The position numbers and the translations under genes were made by a program. Below are positions 1 through 8,031 of a stretch of 45,163 nt of DNA, one piece after another. Position 1 is the first letter of the stretch, and the number at the start of each line of letters is the position of its first letter. The stretch lies in NCBI GenBank assembly GCA_947385425.1, contig CANDKY010000018.1, positions 1 through 45,163 of the forward strand, given 5' to 3'. Below the pieces are notes generated by a model, which ran no database searches, was not told the origin of the DNA, and saw only the letters and a program-made list of their open reading frames with translations. The DNA is from an uncultured Lachnospiraceae bacterium (GTDB taxonomy: Bacteria; Bacillota; Clostridia; Lachnospirales; Lachnospiraceae).

Positions 1-301
1 ATCCTGCGTGTATGCCCGTAAATCAAGGCTTTTTTGAGATAATCAACCATTTTTACTCAAAAAGTTCTCTGAAAAAACCTTCTATGGATTTGCGGTATCT
101 TTAAGTTGCTTCCGTTATACGCGACCTGGCTCCTGCTCCCGGATGTTATCCTTCCATGATCCACTTTTTCAGGTCTTGTCTATTTCTCCGATTGCACAGG
201 CCAAAAAGCCTCAACGTAGCCCGTTACGCCTACGTTTTTTGGCCTGTACACTCGAAGAAATGTCCTGCGCAATCTGTATCACTTATTTTCCTACAGTTTC
301 T

Positions 302-514
302 AAGAAAGGGGATTTTGGCCTGCAGGCTGCCGGGGAATGGAATGGCGCGGCTGTTTCCAGTGCTTCCCACGTGGTACAGATGGTGGAGGATGCTTACCGT
401 GCCGCCCTTACCTTTGGCGGCACACTGCTCCTGCTGGACAGGTACTTCCTTACGGTTGCGGCATTTGAAAAACTGGGCGCCCTTAACCGAAGCGGAGACA
501 TATGCATGGAGATT
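302..514 (+). pseudogene. Transposase fragment (DDE type), truncated
   Basis: The reading frame contains a stretch (VVQMVEDAYRAA, then LLLLDRYFLTV, then EKLGALNRSGD) that I recognise as the central part of DDE transposases common in Clostridia, normally several hundred residues long. Here the resemblance stops abruptly after a MEI tripeptide and the catalytic C-terminal part is missing. No complete terminal inverted repeat is visible. It is a relic of an insertion, lying directly upstream of the LysR gene. The family assignment rests on memory only; the exact borders are uncertain. Confidence 0.5.
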
Positions 515-554
515 TGGATTAGAACTTATACATGCAGATTTCACGGTGACTACC

Positions 555-583
555 TTGATTTTGTTCGCTTTTCCGCATATAAT
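555..583 (+). promoter_or_regulatory. Sigma-A type promoter for the LysR gene
   Basis: A -35 box TTGATT (555-560) is separated by 17 bases from a perfect -10 box TATAAT (578-583). Transcription would start near 590, giving a short leader before the start at 618. It lies about 40 bases past the end of the transposase relic. Confidence 0.6.
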
Positions 584-617
584 AGAGTGGAATATGCGGG
601 AGGAGGAAAAGGAAACC

Positions 618-1508
618 ATGTTGAAGCAACTTAAATATTTTATGTCTGTGGCAGACTGTAACAGCTTTACGGAAGCTGCCGAACAATGTTTCATCTCCCA
701 GTCAGCGATTTCCCAACAGATCAGCGCTCTTGAGCAGGATTTGGGAGTTCTGTTGATAAAACGCCGGAAACGTAAATTTTCTTTGACACCTGCGGGAGAG
801 TATCTATACCATGAATCGAGAGGTCTGCTTGAACAGGCGGAGGCGATCCGGCGGGAAACCGTGCGGATTGGGCAGGATGCCGAACTCAGGCTGCGTATCG
901 GATATTTGGAAGGGTATGAGGGGAAGAAACTGCAGGAAGCCATTTATGAGTTTACGGCTGCATATCCGGAGGTAGTACTCAGTGTAACAAAATACAGCCA
1001 TGAGGATCTGTATCTGAAAGTCAGTAATGATGAAATCGATCTCGTCCTTTCTTATCAGCGCAGGGCTTTTCAAGAGAAATATGAAAATTACCATTTACAA
1101 TATGTGCCATGCCTGATAGAAATTTCGGCACATAATAAATTAGCGCAGAAAACTTTTGCTTATGTAGAGGAAATCAAAGAAATCCCTTGTATTTTAATTG
1201 CCAAAAAGGAACAGAGGGAACTGGAACGGATTTTTTATCAAAATACACTTGGGATAGGGCGGCATTTCTATTTTGTAGAAAGCGCCGATGATGCAAGGCT
1301 TTCCGTTATAGGCAACAGGGGATTTCTTACGGTTGCGGATATTGGCCTGGACAACGATCCGCCGGGGCTGAAAAGGCTGCCTTTACTGCGCGGGGATCAT
1401 ACGCCGATTGAACTTAATTATTGTGCGTTCTGGAAAAAGGAAAAGAGTAATTATTATATAGAAGAATTTGTCTCTTCTATCAAAAATAAAATGACAGAGG
1501 AAAAATAA
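618..1508 (+). CDS. LysR family transcriptional regulator
   Basis: A 296-residue protein, the usual length for LysR regulators. The N-terminal winged helix-turn-helix is clear (LKQLKYFMSVADCNSFTEA, then SQSAISQQISALEQDLG, then LTPAGEYL), followed by a periplasmic-binding-like effector domain from about residue 90. The ATG at 618 was chosen because it follows a GGAGGAAAAGG ribosome site and gives the canonical LysR N-terminus; the open frame continues upstream into non-LysR sequence. The genes downstream are a broken cupin and an SDR oxidoreductase in the same orientation, which suggests it once controlled, or still controls, that small oxidoreductase operon. Its inducer cannot be predicted. 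Confidence 0.92.
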   Translation: MLKQLKYFMSVADCNSFTEAAEQCFISQSAISQQISALEQDLGVLLIKRRKRKFSLTPAGEYLYHESRGLLEQAEAIRRETVRIGQDAELRLRIGYLEGYEGKKLQEAIYEFTAAYPEVVLSVTKYSHEDLYLKVSNDEIDLVLSYQRRAFQEKYENYHLQYVPCLIEISAHNKLAQKTFAYVEEIKEIPCILIAKKEQRELERIFYQNTLGIGRHFYFVESADDARLSVIGNRGFLTVADIGLDNDPPGLKRLPLLRGDHTPIELNYCAFWKKEKSNYYIEEFVSSIKNKMTEEK

Positions 1509-1530
1509 AATGACAAAGGAAAAATAAAAC
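1483..1530 (+). repeat. 19-bp tandem duplication at the LysR stop codon
   Basis: Two and a half copies of a 19-base unit (AAAATAAAATGACARAGGA) run from 1483. They overlap the LysR stop at 1506-1508 and probably arose by slippage. The last residues of the regulator are encoded by the first unit. Confidence 0.7.
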
Positions 1531-1620
1531 GGATCTGCCAGGGCACATTCTATTTTACATAAGAAAAACTTATCTATGGCATTTGTTATCTGAATTGCTC
1601 CGGACGGGTAATTCCCTTAA

Positions 1621-1824
1621 AATGATAGGGAAAACAGGATACAGAACGAGGAAGCACAGGGACTGTATCCCGGCGATGTGGTAAATATCCCGCCAAAGGT
1701 GAGACATTGGCATGGTGCGGCTGGGGATAGCTGGTTTTCGCACCTTGCCGTATCTGTAACGGCAGAGGGTACGGCCTGTGAATGGCTGGAAGCCGTTTCA
1801 AACGAAGAATATGAAAAATTGTAG
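1621..1824 (+). pseudogene. Cupin-domain protein, C-terminal remnant
   Basis: Reading the frame that ends at the TAG at 1822-1824 gives YPGDVVNIPPKVRHWHGA, then SWFSHLAV, then CEWLEAVSNEEYEKL. This is the C-terminal half of a small cupin protein (metal-binding PGDVxxIPPxxxHWHGA region) of the type often encoded with carboxymuconolactone-decarboxylase-like proteins and SDR enzymes. No start codon or N-terminal half can be found upstream, and the sequence before 1640 matches the expected cupin only if frameshifts are allowed. It ends 16 bases before the SDR start, so the two were once neighbours in an operon. Confidence 0.7.
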
Positions 1825-1840
1825 GAGGAGCAAAGAAAAT

Positions 1841-2695
1841 ATGAACAAAGAAAATAGGAACAAAGTATGGTTGATCACAGGCTGCAGTGAAGGCGGCATT
1901 GGAGCGGGAATTGCAAAGGCAGTTCTGAAGAATGGCTATCAGGCGGTCATAACAGCCAGGAACACGAAAAAAATCGAGAATCTAGTTGCCGGATATGAAG
2001 ACAGGGCCTTACCGCTGGCATTGGATGTCACAAAGCCGGAGAGTGTGCAGGAGGCGGTGGAAAAAGCCATCGAACGCTTTGGGAAAGTTGATGTATTGGT
2101 CAACAATGCTGGCTACTGTTATCGTTCTTCTGTGGAGGAGGCAGAGGAAGATAGTGTGATGCAGATGTATCAGACGAACTTTTTCGGTGCTGTGCGCATG
2201 ATTCAGGCGGTGCTGCCGCATATGCGAAAACAAAAGAGCGGTGCTGTCATCAACATTTCTTCCATCGGTGCGGTTCGCACAGGTGCCGCGTCGGGCTATT
2301 ACGCCTCCACAAAAGCAGCCTTGGAATTGATGAGTGAGGGCCTGTATGCGGAACTCAAGCCTCTGGGTATCAAGGTAATGATTGTGGAACCGGGTGCTTT
2401 CCGCACGCACTTCTATGACAGTTCCTTAAAGGGTTCTGAGAATCGTATCTCTGATTACAGTGACACTGCCTGGCTGCGTTCAGTTGCACAGAGCAGGAAT
2501 CCCGGTAACCAGCCGGGGGATCCGGACAAGGTCGGCAAAGTTCTGATAGAGGCAATCGAAGGCGAAGAAACGCCTCTGCGCCTGCTTTTGGGCAGCGATG
2601 CAGTGAATGTTGTACGAAATGCGCTGGAGAGCCGGCTGGCGGAAGTAAACAAATGGGAATACCTGTCAACTCAAACAGATTATGCCGCGGAGTGA
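1841..2695 (+). CDS. SDR family NAD(P)-dependent oxidoreductase
   Basis: A 284-residue short-chain dehydrogenase with a Rossmann fold. The cofactor motif is TGCSEGGIG (TGxxxGxG) near the N-terminus, with the NNAG motif in VLVNNAGYC, the catalytic serine in INISSIGA and the catalytic pair in YYASTKAAL (YxxxK). The substrate is unknown; the C-terminal portion resembles the classical oxidoreductases often annotated only as SDR. The ATG at 1841 is preceded by TAGGAGGAG at ideal distance; the frame extends upstream without a ribosome site. It follows a cupin remnant and a LysR gene, which suggests a LysR-controlled redox operon that has lost one member. Confidence 0.93.
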   Translation: MNKENRNKVWLITGCSEGGIGAGIAKAVLKNGYQAVITARNTKKIENLVAGYEDRALPLALDVTKPESVQEAVEKAIERFGKVDVLVNNAGYCYRSSVEEAEEDSVMQMYQTNFFGAVRMIQAVLPHMRKQKSGAVINISSIGAVRTGAASGYYASTKAALELMSEGLYAELKPLGIKVMIVEPGAFRTHFYDSSLKGSENRISDYSDTAWLRSVAQSRNPGNQPGDPDKVGKVLIEAIEGEETPLRLLLGSDAVNVVRNALESRLAEVNKWEYLSTQTDYAAE

Positions 2696-2760
2696 AAGCG
2701 CGTCCGGATGAGATATGTGGTCTGCGGCGCTCCGGAAAGCTTAAGTTAATGACATTGGTT
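2690..2760 (+). repeat. Dispersed repeat family R1, copy 1
   Basis: About 70 bases with core AAGCTTAAGTTAATGACATTGG. The same element occurs at 10486-10553 in the same orientation and at 45082-45152 inverted, with only scattered substitutions. This copy begins inside the last codons of the SDR gene. No coding capacity or perfect terminal repeats are visible. Confidence 0.7.
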
Positions 2761-2944
2761 GTGTAGGGCAGCACAACAATAATGGAAAGGAAGTGATTTG
2801 TCCGATTATCGTACTATCGGTTATCGATAGGAAAATAGACGGGAAGAGCAGAAAATCAGAAATGAATAGGAAATAATAGACTGCAAGTGCGGTTTTTATT
2901 TTGGTATCATTAATGATTTTTGCTCTGTATATGGTTGATGTTTG

Positions 2945-2972
2945 GCTGCAGAGTGATATCTGCAGCTTTTTT
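2945..2972 (+). terminator. Rho-independent terminator
   Basis: GCTGCAGA and TCTGCAGC form an 8-bp stem with a 6-base loop, followed by six T. It could end the SDR transcript or act as an attenuator for the GNAT gene 115 bases downstream. Confidence 0.7.
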
Positions 2973-3061
2973 ATGCACAGGGGTGCGTAGGGAAATTAGC
3001 AGCTTTGCTGCACGCACCCCGCGCGGCGAGTAGGGGAAGATGGTTCTTCCCTGCTCGATTG
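2972..3061 (+). repeat. Structured repeat family R4, copy 1 (two hairpins)
   Basis: A 9-bp stem GGGGTGCGT/ACGCACCCC (2980-2988 with 3012-3020) encloses a small GCAGC/GCTGC hairpin. It is followed by a second hairpin from CGAGTAGGGGAA to TTCCCTGCTCG (3027-3057). A second copy with compensating base changes precedes aspS at 13923-14013. It sits right upstream of the GNAT ribosome site, so it is probably part of that 5' leader. Confidence 0.65.
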
Positions 3062-3086
3062 CTTTGTCAGGATTAGGAGGAAAATA

Positions 3087-3575
3087 ATGATAACGATTAA
3101 AAGTGTAGAAGATTTAGATGAAAAAACAAGGATTACATTAGAGATTATGAATGCACTGCCGGAATGGTTTTCTCCACCGGAGGATATTGTGAATAAGTCG
3201 GTAATACATAGGGAATATCCGTTTATTGCGGCATTTGACGGCGATAGAGCGATTGGATTTGTGGCGATAAAAGTCCATAATATATATACGGTTGATCTTT
3301 ATAATTTTGGTATTCTGCGGGAATATCATAGAAGGGGAATCGGACACCGGCTGATGGAAGCTTGTGTGGAGTATTGCAGGGCACATGGTTATGGGTTTTT
3401 GACAGTTAAAACATTAGATGAATCTGCGGTATATGAACCGTATAATGGCACGAGAGCATTTTACAAAAAGGAAGGATTTTATCCGTTGGAAGTCTTCACG
3501 TGTGTTTGGGATGAGGATAATCCCTGCCTGTTTATGGTAAAGGTAATAAGCGGGGGGAAGAAGGAGGATTGCTGA
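3087..3575 (+). CDS. GNAT family N-acetyltransferase
   Basis: A 162-residue protein of the Gcn5-related acetyltransferase fold. The central strand GFVAIKVHNIYTVDLYNFGI is followed by the acetyl-CoA pyrophosphate loop YHRRGIGHRLME (R/QxxGxG/A), and a late AFYKKEGFYPLEVFTCVW segment is typical of the C-terminal strands. The substrate is not predictable. ATG 3087 follows AGGAGGAAAATA. The gene stands alone behind a terminator and a structured repeat, and its stop codon overlaps a 14-bp perfect palindrome (3575-3588). Confidence 0.9.
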   Translation: MITIKSVEDLDEKTRITLEIMNALPEWFSPPEDIVNKSVIHREYPFIAAFDGDRAIGFVAIKVHNIYTVDLYNFGILREYHRRGIGHRLMEACVEYCRAHGYGFLTVKTLDESAVYEPYNGTRAFYKKEGFYPLEVFTCVWDEDNPCLFMVKVISGGKKEDC

Positions 3576-3714
3576 TGCACATGTGCATTTACCGGTAGGG
3601 GAAGTAAGGATTCTCTTCAGGAGCAGGCGGGCATTACGGACAGGGCAGTGGGTGAGAGAAGCGCGGGAAATGTGAAATTTAGCGGCAGAGAGGCTGTTTA
3701 AGGTGTTTTGTTGG

Positions 3715-3743
3715 TTGCGGGAATATTTTACAGATGGTATAGT
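3715..3743 (+). promoter_or_regulatory. Candidate promoter of the glycosyltransferase operon
   Basis: TTGCGG (3715-3720), a 17-base spacer and TATAGT (3738-3743) lie 120 bases before the glycosyltransferase start. The rest of the 290-base gap between 3576 and 3864 holds only the palindrome at the GNAT stop. Confidence 0.45.
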
Positions 3744-3864
3744 AGGAGATATGAGAAAGCAGAAAAAGAATTCGCATTAAATATATAGAGATTGTGGGAT
3801 AAAAGGATGGGGAGACTCAGAGATTTAATGGTGGCTGTGGTGCGGAAACGGAAAGAGTGGGAAG

Positions 3865-5259
3865 ATGGAAAGACGGGAAAAGGAAAAGAAAATAGCGGCA
3901 GTGATATGCAATTACAATAAAAGCGGTTATGTAACGGAGTGCATACAGAGTGTGCTGGAATCGGTTTACCGGGATTTTGATATTATTGTGGTGGATAATG
4001 CGTCTACGGACGATTCGGTGGAGCAGATCCGCCGAAAATACGGGGACAAGGTCCGGTTATTTGTAAATAAGGAGAATCTGGGCGGGAGCGGGGGATTCAA
4101 TACAGGGATCCGGTATGCCCTGGGGAAAGGGTATGAGTATGTCTGGTGCCTGGATAATGATGTGCTGGTGGATGAAAATGCCATAGGGGAGCTGTACCGT
4201 TTTATGGAAGGCCATCCGGAGGCGGGGATGTGCGGTTCCAAAGTTTATCATATGGAAGCGCCGGATTATGTACAGCAGTTTGGGATTGATATTGTGTGGG
4301 AAGAGTACTGCTGCGAGGCAAAGTATTACAACAGGCTGGAGGACGGCTCCATGCCGGAGGTGGTTTATTCCGATGCAGTGGCGGCCTGTTCCGTTTTGGT
4401 AAGGGCTTCGGTGATACGGGAGATAGGGGTTTTGCCGGAGGGGAATTTCCTTTATTGGGATGATACGGAATGGGGGCTTCTCTGCAATCGGGCAGGTTAT
4501 AAGGTTGCGTCGCTGGGGCGGTCGAAAGTGCTGCACTGCATGGGGGCGAAAAAAGAGGATGTCAGTACGTTCCCTCTGTATTATTCCTGGAGGAACTGGA
4601 TACGTTTCTTTATGAAATATACGCCTGCGGAAAACTGGGAAGGGATGTGCGCTTCATTCCTGAACGGTATTTTTGATGTGGTCTGCAATGACCTTTATCT
4701 GGGGGAGGAAAACAGGACGAAGACAGTAATGTATGCCTATGACGATGCCATCCACGGGCGGATGGGCAGGGCGGAGGAGGATAAAATTTACCCGGTCGTC
4801 CATTCGGAGGAAAAATTAAAAGGGCTTTTGGCAGGGCAGCGGCATATCCGTATCTTTGAAAACGGGAGGAAAGGGCAGGCAGGGGAATTTGCGGAACGGG
4901 CCAGGGAGACGGCGCGGGAGGAAGGGACGGAACTGTCTGTGGAAATCCTGCCCGGGCATGCGTTGGAGGAAGAGTATGGCCTTGGTGCGCGGCTTGCAGG
5001 GAGGAACAGCCGGGGGGACGGGGAAGCAGGGGAGGAAGGGGCAGTACCGAAGGAAGTTACTTTTACCATGACGGAGGATATTTTCCGGCTGGAAGCGGGG
5101 GAGCTGGGGTTGGCGACCTGTTATGTGGACGGCGAGGGGCGGATCGTGTCTTCGTCTGCGGATGTTTTCCTGATTCTGAGTGTCCCGGATATCCGGCGTT
5201 TGTTCCTGCACAGCCAGAAGGAGCTGTTTTTAAACGCGGTGAAAAAAATGCACTCTTAA
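3865..5259 (+). CDS. Glycosyltransferase family 2
   Basis: A 464-residue GT-A glycosyltransferase. The nucleotide-sugar domain covers about residues 8-270: VICNYNK at the start, VVDNASTDDSVE, ENLGGSGGFNTGI, then the metal-binding aspartates in WCLDNDVLVD, and WDDTEWGLLCNRAGY, the ED/DD-type acceptor motif usual in rhamnosyl- and galactofuranosyl-transferase relatives. No membrane segment is evident. The last 170 residues are a charged extension I do not recognise. Donor and acceptor are unknown; cell-wall or surface polysaccharide assembly is likely. ATG 3865 follows GAGTGGGAAG. The DUF5685 and J-domain genes follow in the same direction. Confidence 0.88.
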   Translation: MERREKEKKIAAVICNYNKSGYVTECIQSVLESVYRDFDIIVVDNASTDDSVEQIRRKYGDKVRLFVNKENLGGSGGFNTGIRYALGKGYEYVWCLDNDVLVDENAIGELYRFMEGHPEAGMCGSKVYHMEAPDYVQQFGIDIVWEEYCCEAKYYNRLEDGSMPEVVYSDAVAACSVLVRASVIREIGVLPEGNFLYWDDTEWGLLCNRAGYKVASLGRSKVLHCMGAKKEDVSTFPLYYSWRNWIRFFMKYTPAENWEGMCASFLNGIFDVVCNDLYLGEENRTKTVMYAYDDAIHGRMGRAEEDKIYPVVHSEEKLKGLLAGQRHIRIFENGRKGQAGEFAERARETAREEGTELSVEILPGHALEEEYGLGARLAGRNSRGDGEAGEEGAVPKEVTFTMTEDIFRLEAGELGLATCYVDGEGRIVSSSADVFLILSVPDIRRLFLHSQKELFLNAVKKMHS

Positions 5260-5359
5260 ATTTTAATAAATTGTTTATAGGCCGTTTATTGCCATCTTCT
5301 CAGGAAAGGGGTAGGATAGAAAGCAAAAGACAACAGACCGATTGCTGAGAGGAGCGGCT

Positions 5360-6211
5360 ATGTTTGGTTATGTGATTGTTAATAAAGGGGATATGAAATT
5401 CAAGGAATTTGATATATACCATGCTTATTACTGTGGGCTGTGCCGTTTGCTGAAAGAAAAATACGGGTTGACGGGGCAGCTTTCACTGTCTTATGATATG
5501 ACGTTCGTCGTCATGCTGCTGTCCGGGCTGTATGAACCGGATACTGTGACGGATAGCTGTAAATGTGTGGCGCACCCTTTTGAAAGACATATGGCGAAGA
5601 AAAATGAGTTTACGGAATACGGCGCCGATATGAACGTCCTTTTGTCTTATTACAAATGCATGGACGATTGGATGGACGACCGGAAATATATGAAACGGCT
5701 GTATGCCGGCCTGTTGGAAAAGGGCTACCGTTCCCTGCGGGGAAAGTATGCCGCAAAGGTGAAGCGTATCGAGAGCCTGATGCACCGGCTGCTGCAGAAG
5801 GAGAAAGAGGGCAGCAGCGATATTGACGAGATGTCCCGGCTGTTCGGGGAAGTGATGGCGGAAATCATTGTTTATAAGGATGATGAGTGGAAGGGCAATC
5901 TGTACCGTCTGGGGCTGAACCTTGGGAAATTCATTTATCTGTGCGATGCTTATGAGGATGTGGAAAAGGATCTGAAAAACGGCAGTTATAACCCTTTCCG
6001 GGGGATGTATGAGGATCCGGATTTTGAAGAGCAGTGCAGGGGCATCCTGGTGCTGATGATGTCGGAATGTTCAAGGGAGTTTGAACAGCTTCCCATATTG
6101 GATAATATTGAGATTTTGAGGAATATTATATATTCCGGTGTCTGGTACCGTTATGAAAAGGTGCGGGAAGGGCGTGGGAGCAAAAAAAGGCAGGGACAGG
6201 GCAATGAATAA
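5360..6211 (+). CDS. DUF5685 family protein
   Basis: A 283-residue soluble protein beginning [17 protein letters not shown], with the [14 protein letters not shown] cysteine motif (CGLC) and [13 protein letters not shown] typical of the uncharacterised DUF5685 family of Clostridia. The family is mostly helical, and its conserved Cys pair plus a later VAHPF suggests metal or redox function, but none is established. The ATG at 5360 follows GAGAGGAG. Its end overlaps the J-domain gene start by 8 bases, so translation is coupled and the two products probably act together. Confidence 0.8.
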   Translation: MFGYVIVNKGDMKFKEFDIYHAYYCGLCRLLKEKYGLTGQLSLSYDMTFVVMLLSGLYEPDTVTDSCKCVAHPFERHMAKKNEFTEYGADMNVLLSYYKCMDDWMDDRKYMKRLYAGLLEKGYRSLRGKYAAKVKRIESLMHRLLQKEKEGSSDIDEMSRLFGEVMAEIIVYKDDEWKGNLYRLGLNLGKFIYLCDAYEDVEKDLKNGSYNPFRGMYEDPDFEEQCRGILVLMMSECSREFEQLPILDNIEILRNIIYSGVWYRYEKVREGRGSKKRQGQGNE

Positions 6212-7046
6212 TCCTTATCAGGTTCTCGGTGTATCCCCGGATGCTTCTGAGGAAGAGATAAAAAAAGCATACAGGGCGCTGAGCAGAAGATATCATCCGG
6301 ATGCAAATATCAATAATCCGAATAAGGCACAGGCGGAAGAGAAATTCAAGCAGATACAGGAAGCCTATCAGCAGATAATGAAGGAGCGGACAGGCGGTTA
6401 CGGAGGGGCAGGCAGTTATAGAGGCTATGGGAACGGCGGTTATGGCGGCAGGGCCGGAGGCTATGGGAGCGGCGGCTCAGGAAGCGGTGCCGGAGGTTAC
6501 GGGAGCAGTGCCGGGGGCTATGGGAGCGGCGGCTCAGGAAGCGGTGCCGGAGGTTACGGGAACGGTGACAGAACCGGAGGTTACGGGTATGGCGGTTTTG
6601 GCGGCTTCGGTGATTTTTTCGGCGGTTTTGGGAGTTTCGGCGGCTTTAATACAGGCTATGAAGAGGACGGGCATCTGCGCGCGGCCGGCAACTATGTGAG
6701 GAACGGGTATTACGGTGAAGCAAGGAACGTGCTTGACGGCATGGAGGAGAGGGGCGCAAGATGGTATTATTACAGCGCGCTGGCCCATGCCGGGCTGGGA
6801 AATACGGTGGCCGCGGTGGAACATGCGAAACGCGCGGCGGCTATGGAACCGCAGAATATGGATTACCGGAATCTGTTATATCGTTTTGAAAACGGCGGCG
6901 CGGAGTACCGGCAGCGGCAATATGCCTACGGGAGCCCTTATGCGGGCGGGGGTAATATGTGCTTAAGGCTGTGTATTTTAAATATGTTCTGCAACTGCTG
7001 CTGCGGGGGAGGGGGAATGTGCTGCGGAGGAGTACCGAGGTTTTAG
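6204..7046 (+). CDS. J-domain (DnaJ-like) protein with Gly-rich linker and Cys-rich tail
   Basis: A 280-residue protein. Residues 1-65 are a J domain ([21 protein letters not shown], with the HPD motif in RRYHPDAN), which stimulates DnaK-type ATPases. Residues 70-150 are a Gly/Tyr/Ser-rich linker with a duplicated 19-residue unit ([16 protein letters not shown]). A TPR-like helical stretch follows ([21 protein letters not shown], then [18 protein letters not shown]). The tail ends with hydrophobic residues and [14 protein letters not shown]. The zinc-finger and substrate domains of true DnaJ are missing, so this is a specialised co-chaperone, presumably partner of the overlapping DUF5685 gene. 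ATG 6204 follows AGGGACAGGG. Confidence 0.88.
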   Translation: MNNPYQVLGVSPDASEEEIKKAYRALSRRYHPDANINNPNKAQAEEKFKQIQEAYQQIMKERTGGYGGAGSYRGYGNGGYGGRAGGYGSGGSGSGAGGYGSSAGGYGSGGSGSGAGGYGNGDRTGGYGYGGFGGFGDFFGGFGSFGGFNTGYEEDGHLRAAGNYVRNGYYGEARNVLDGMEERGARWYYYSALAHAGLGNTVAAVEHAKRAAAMEPQNMDYRNLLYRFENGGAEYRQRQYAYGSPYAGGGNMCLRLCILNMFCNCCCGGGGMCCGGVPRF

Positions 7047-7250
7047 GGCATGTCTAAAATCTGCTTTTCGCCAGATGTGCGCCACAATTTGTGGGAGATT
7101 AAAAGCATATCTGCCTTGCCAAATGGAGGGCACGTAGTGGGCATTGCCCTAAGGGGATATGGGATATCAGAATGGTGGATTCCTTAGGCGCTTAACAACG
7201 AAATCCTGCGTAAAATGGCAAAATTTTGGTTCCGGCTTGTCCGGGTTATG
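7047..7250 (+). repeat. Dispersed repeat family R2, copy 1
   Basis: It starts with a block like TCTAAAATCTGCTTTTCGCC and CACAATTTGTGGGAG, and ends with AATGGCAAAATTTTGGTTCCGG. Both blocks recur in the same order at 42607-42800. The first block alone recurs at 24824 and 29865. It fills most of the 300-base gap between the J-domain gene and the DUF2752 gene; nothing else was seen there. Confidence 0.7.
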
Positions 7251-7348
7251 GCTATGCAGCCTGAATTTGGCAGACTAAGTGGTTAAAGCGGTTGCACTGC
7301 GTGCAGGAATGAATTTTAAGACACGCTCCGGACAGGGGATGGTGAGAA

Positions 7349-7819
7349 ATGGTTGCGGGGATAAAAGATGCCGCAGCGCGGCTTTGGAAGGATATATGTG
7401 ATTACAGGATTGGAATACTGGTATTTATAGTGTATTATGTGACGGTACATATAGTATTCCATGCATTCTGCCCTTCTGTGATACTTACCGGCCTGCCCTG
7501 TGCGGGCTGTGGGATGACGCGGGCTGTTTTTTTCCTGGTGACAGGGCAGTTCAGGCGCTCCTGGCAGTTGCATCCAATGGCATTCCCGGTGTTATTGTTT
7601 ATTTTATATTGTATAGTGATGAGATATGTCCTGGGGAAAAGGATAAGGGGGCTTAAAACCTGCGCTGCGGTTTTATGCCTTTGCCTGTTGGCGGTGTACG
7701 GTTTCCGGATGTGTACAGTGTTTCCGGGCCGGCCGCCTTATGTATATACGGCAGGGAACTTTTTGGAGAAACGATTGCCCTTTTACAGGGAGTTATTGCA
7801 TAAGCTGTTTGGGATATGA
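7349..7819 (+). CDS. DUF2752 domain-containing membrane protein
   Basis: A 156-residue protein with three to four hydrophobic segments (around residues 20-40, 70-95 and 100-120). The DUF2752 signature CPSVILTGLPCAGCGMTRA is followed by LHPMAFPVLL. The function of the family is unknown; it occurs widely as a small integral membrane protein, often beside other small membrane proteins, as here. The start at 7349 is preceded by GGGATGGTGAG. The end of the gene overlaps the promoter of the next gene. Confidence 0.85.
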   Translation: MVAGIKDAAARLWKDICDYRIGILVFIVYYVTVHIVFHAFCPSVILTGLPCAGCGMTRAVFFLVTGQFRRSWQLHPMAFPVLLFILYCIVMRYVLGKRIRGLKTCAAVLCLCLLAVYGFRMCTVFPGRPPYVYTAGNFLEKRLPFYRELLHKLFGI

Positions 7820-7825
7820 TATAAT
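7796..7825 (+). promoter_or_regulatory. Promoter for the repeat-bearing membrane protein
   Basis: TTGCAT (7796-7801), an 18-base spacer and TATAAT (7820-7825) overlap the end of the DUF2752 gene. The predicted leader of about 200 bases holds GC-rich inverted stretches (ATGTGCCGGCGGCACAT). Confidence 0.55.
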
Positions 7826-8031
7826 GGCGGGGTACGCCGATGGACGGCGCTATGTGCCGGCGGCACATGTTCAGCGCGGACTGAGACGGAGTGCAGGCCA
7901 ACGATGCATATCAAAATGAAAGTTTATTTCACGACAGAGCCTTACTGCGGGCGATGCCGTTGTTATTGGAGGTTTCATCGTTGTTTTTATAAAGGGAAGA
8001 AGAGTATGGCAGCCGGATGGGAGAGGGCAGG

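Noticed and set aside
156-617. N-terminal extension of the LysR reading frame
   Set aside because: The upstream 154 codons lack a ribosome site and LysR homology and overlap the transposase relic in another frame; ATG 618 has a good site.
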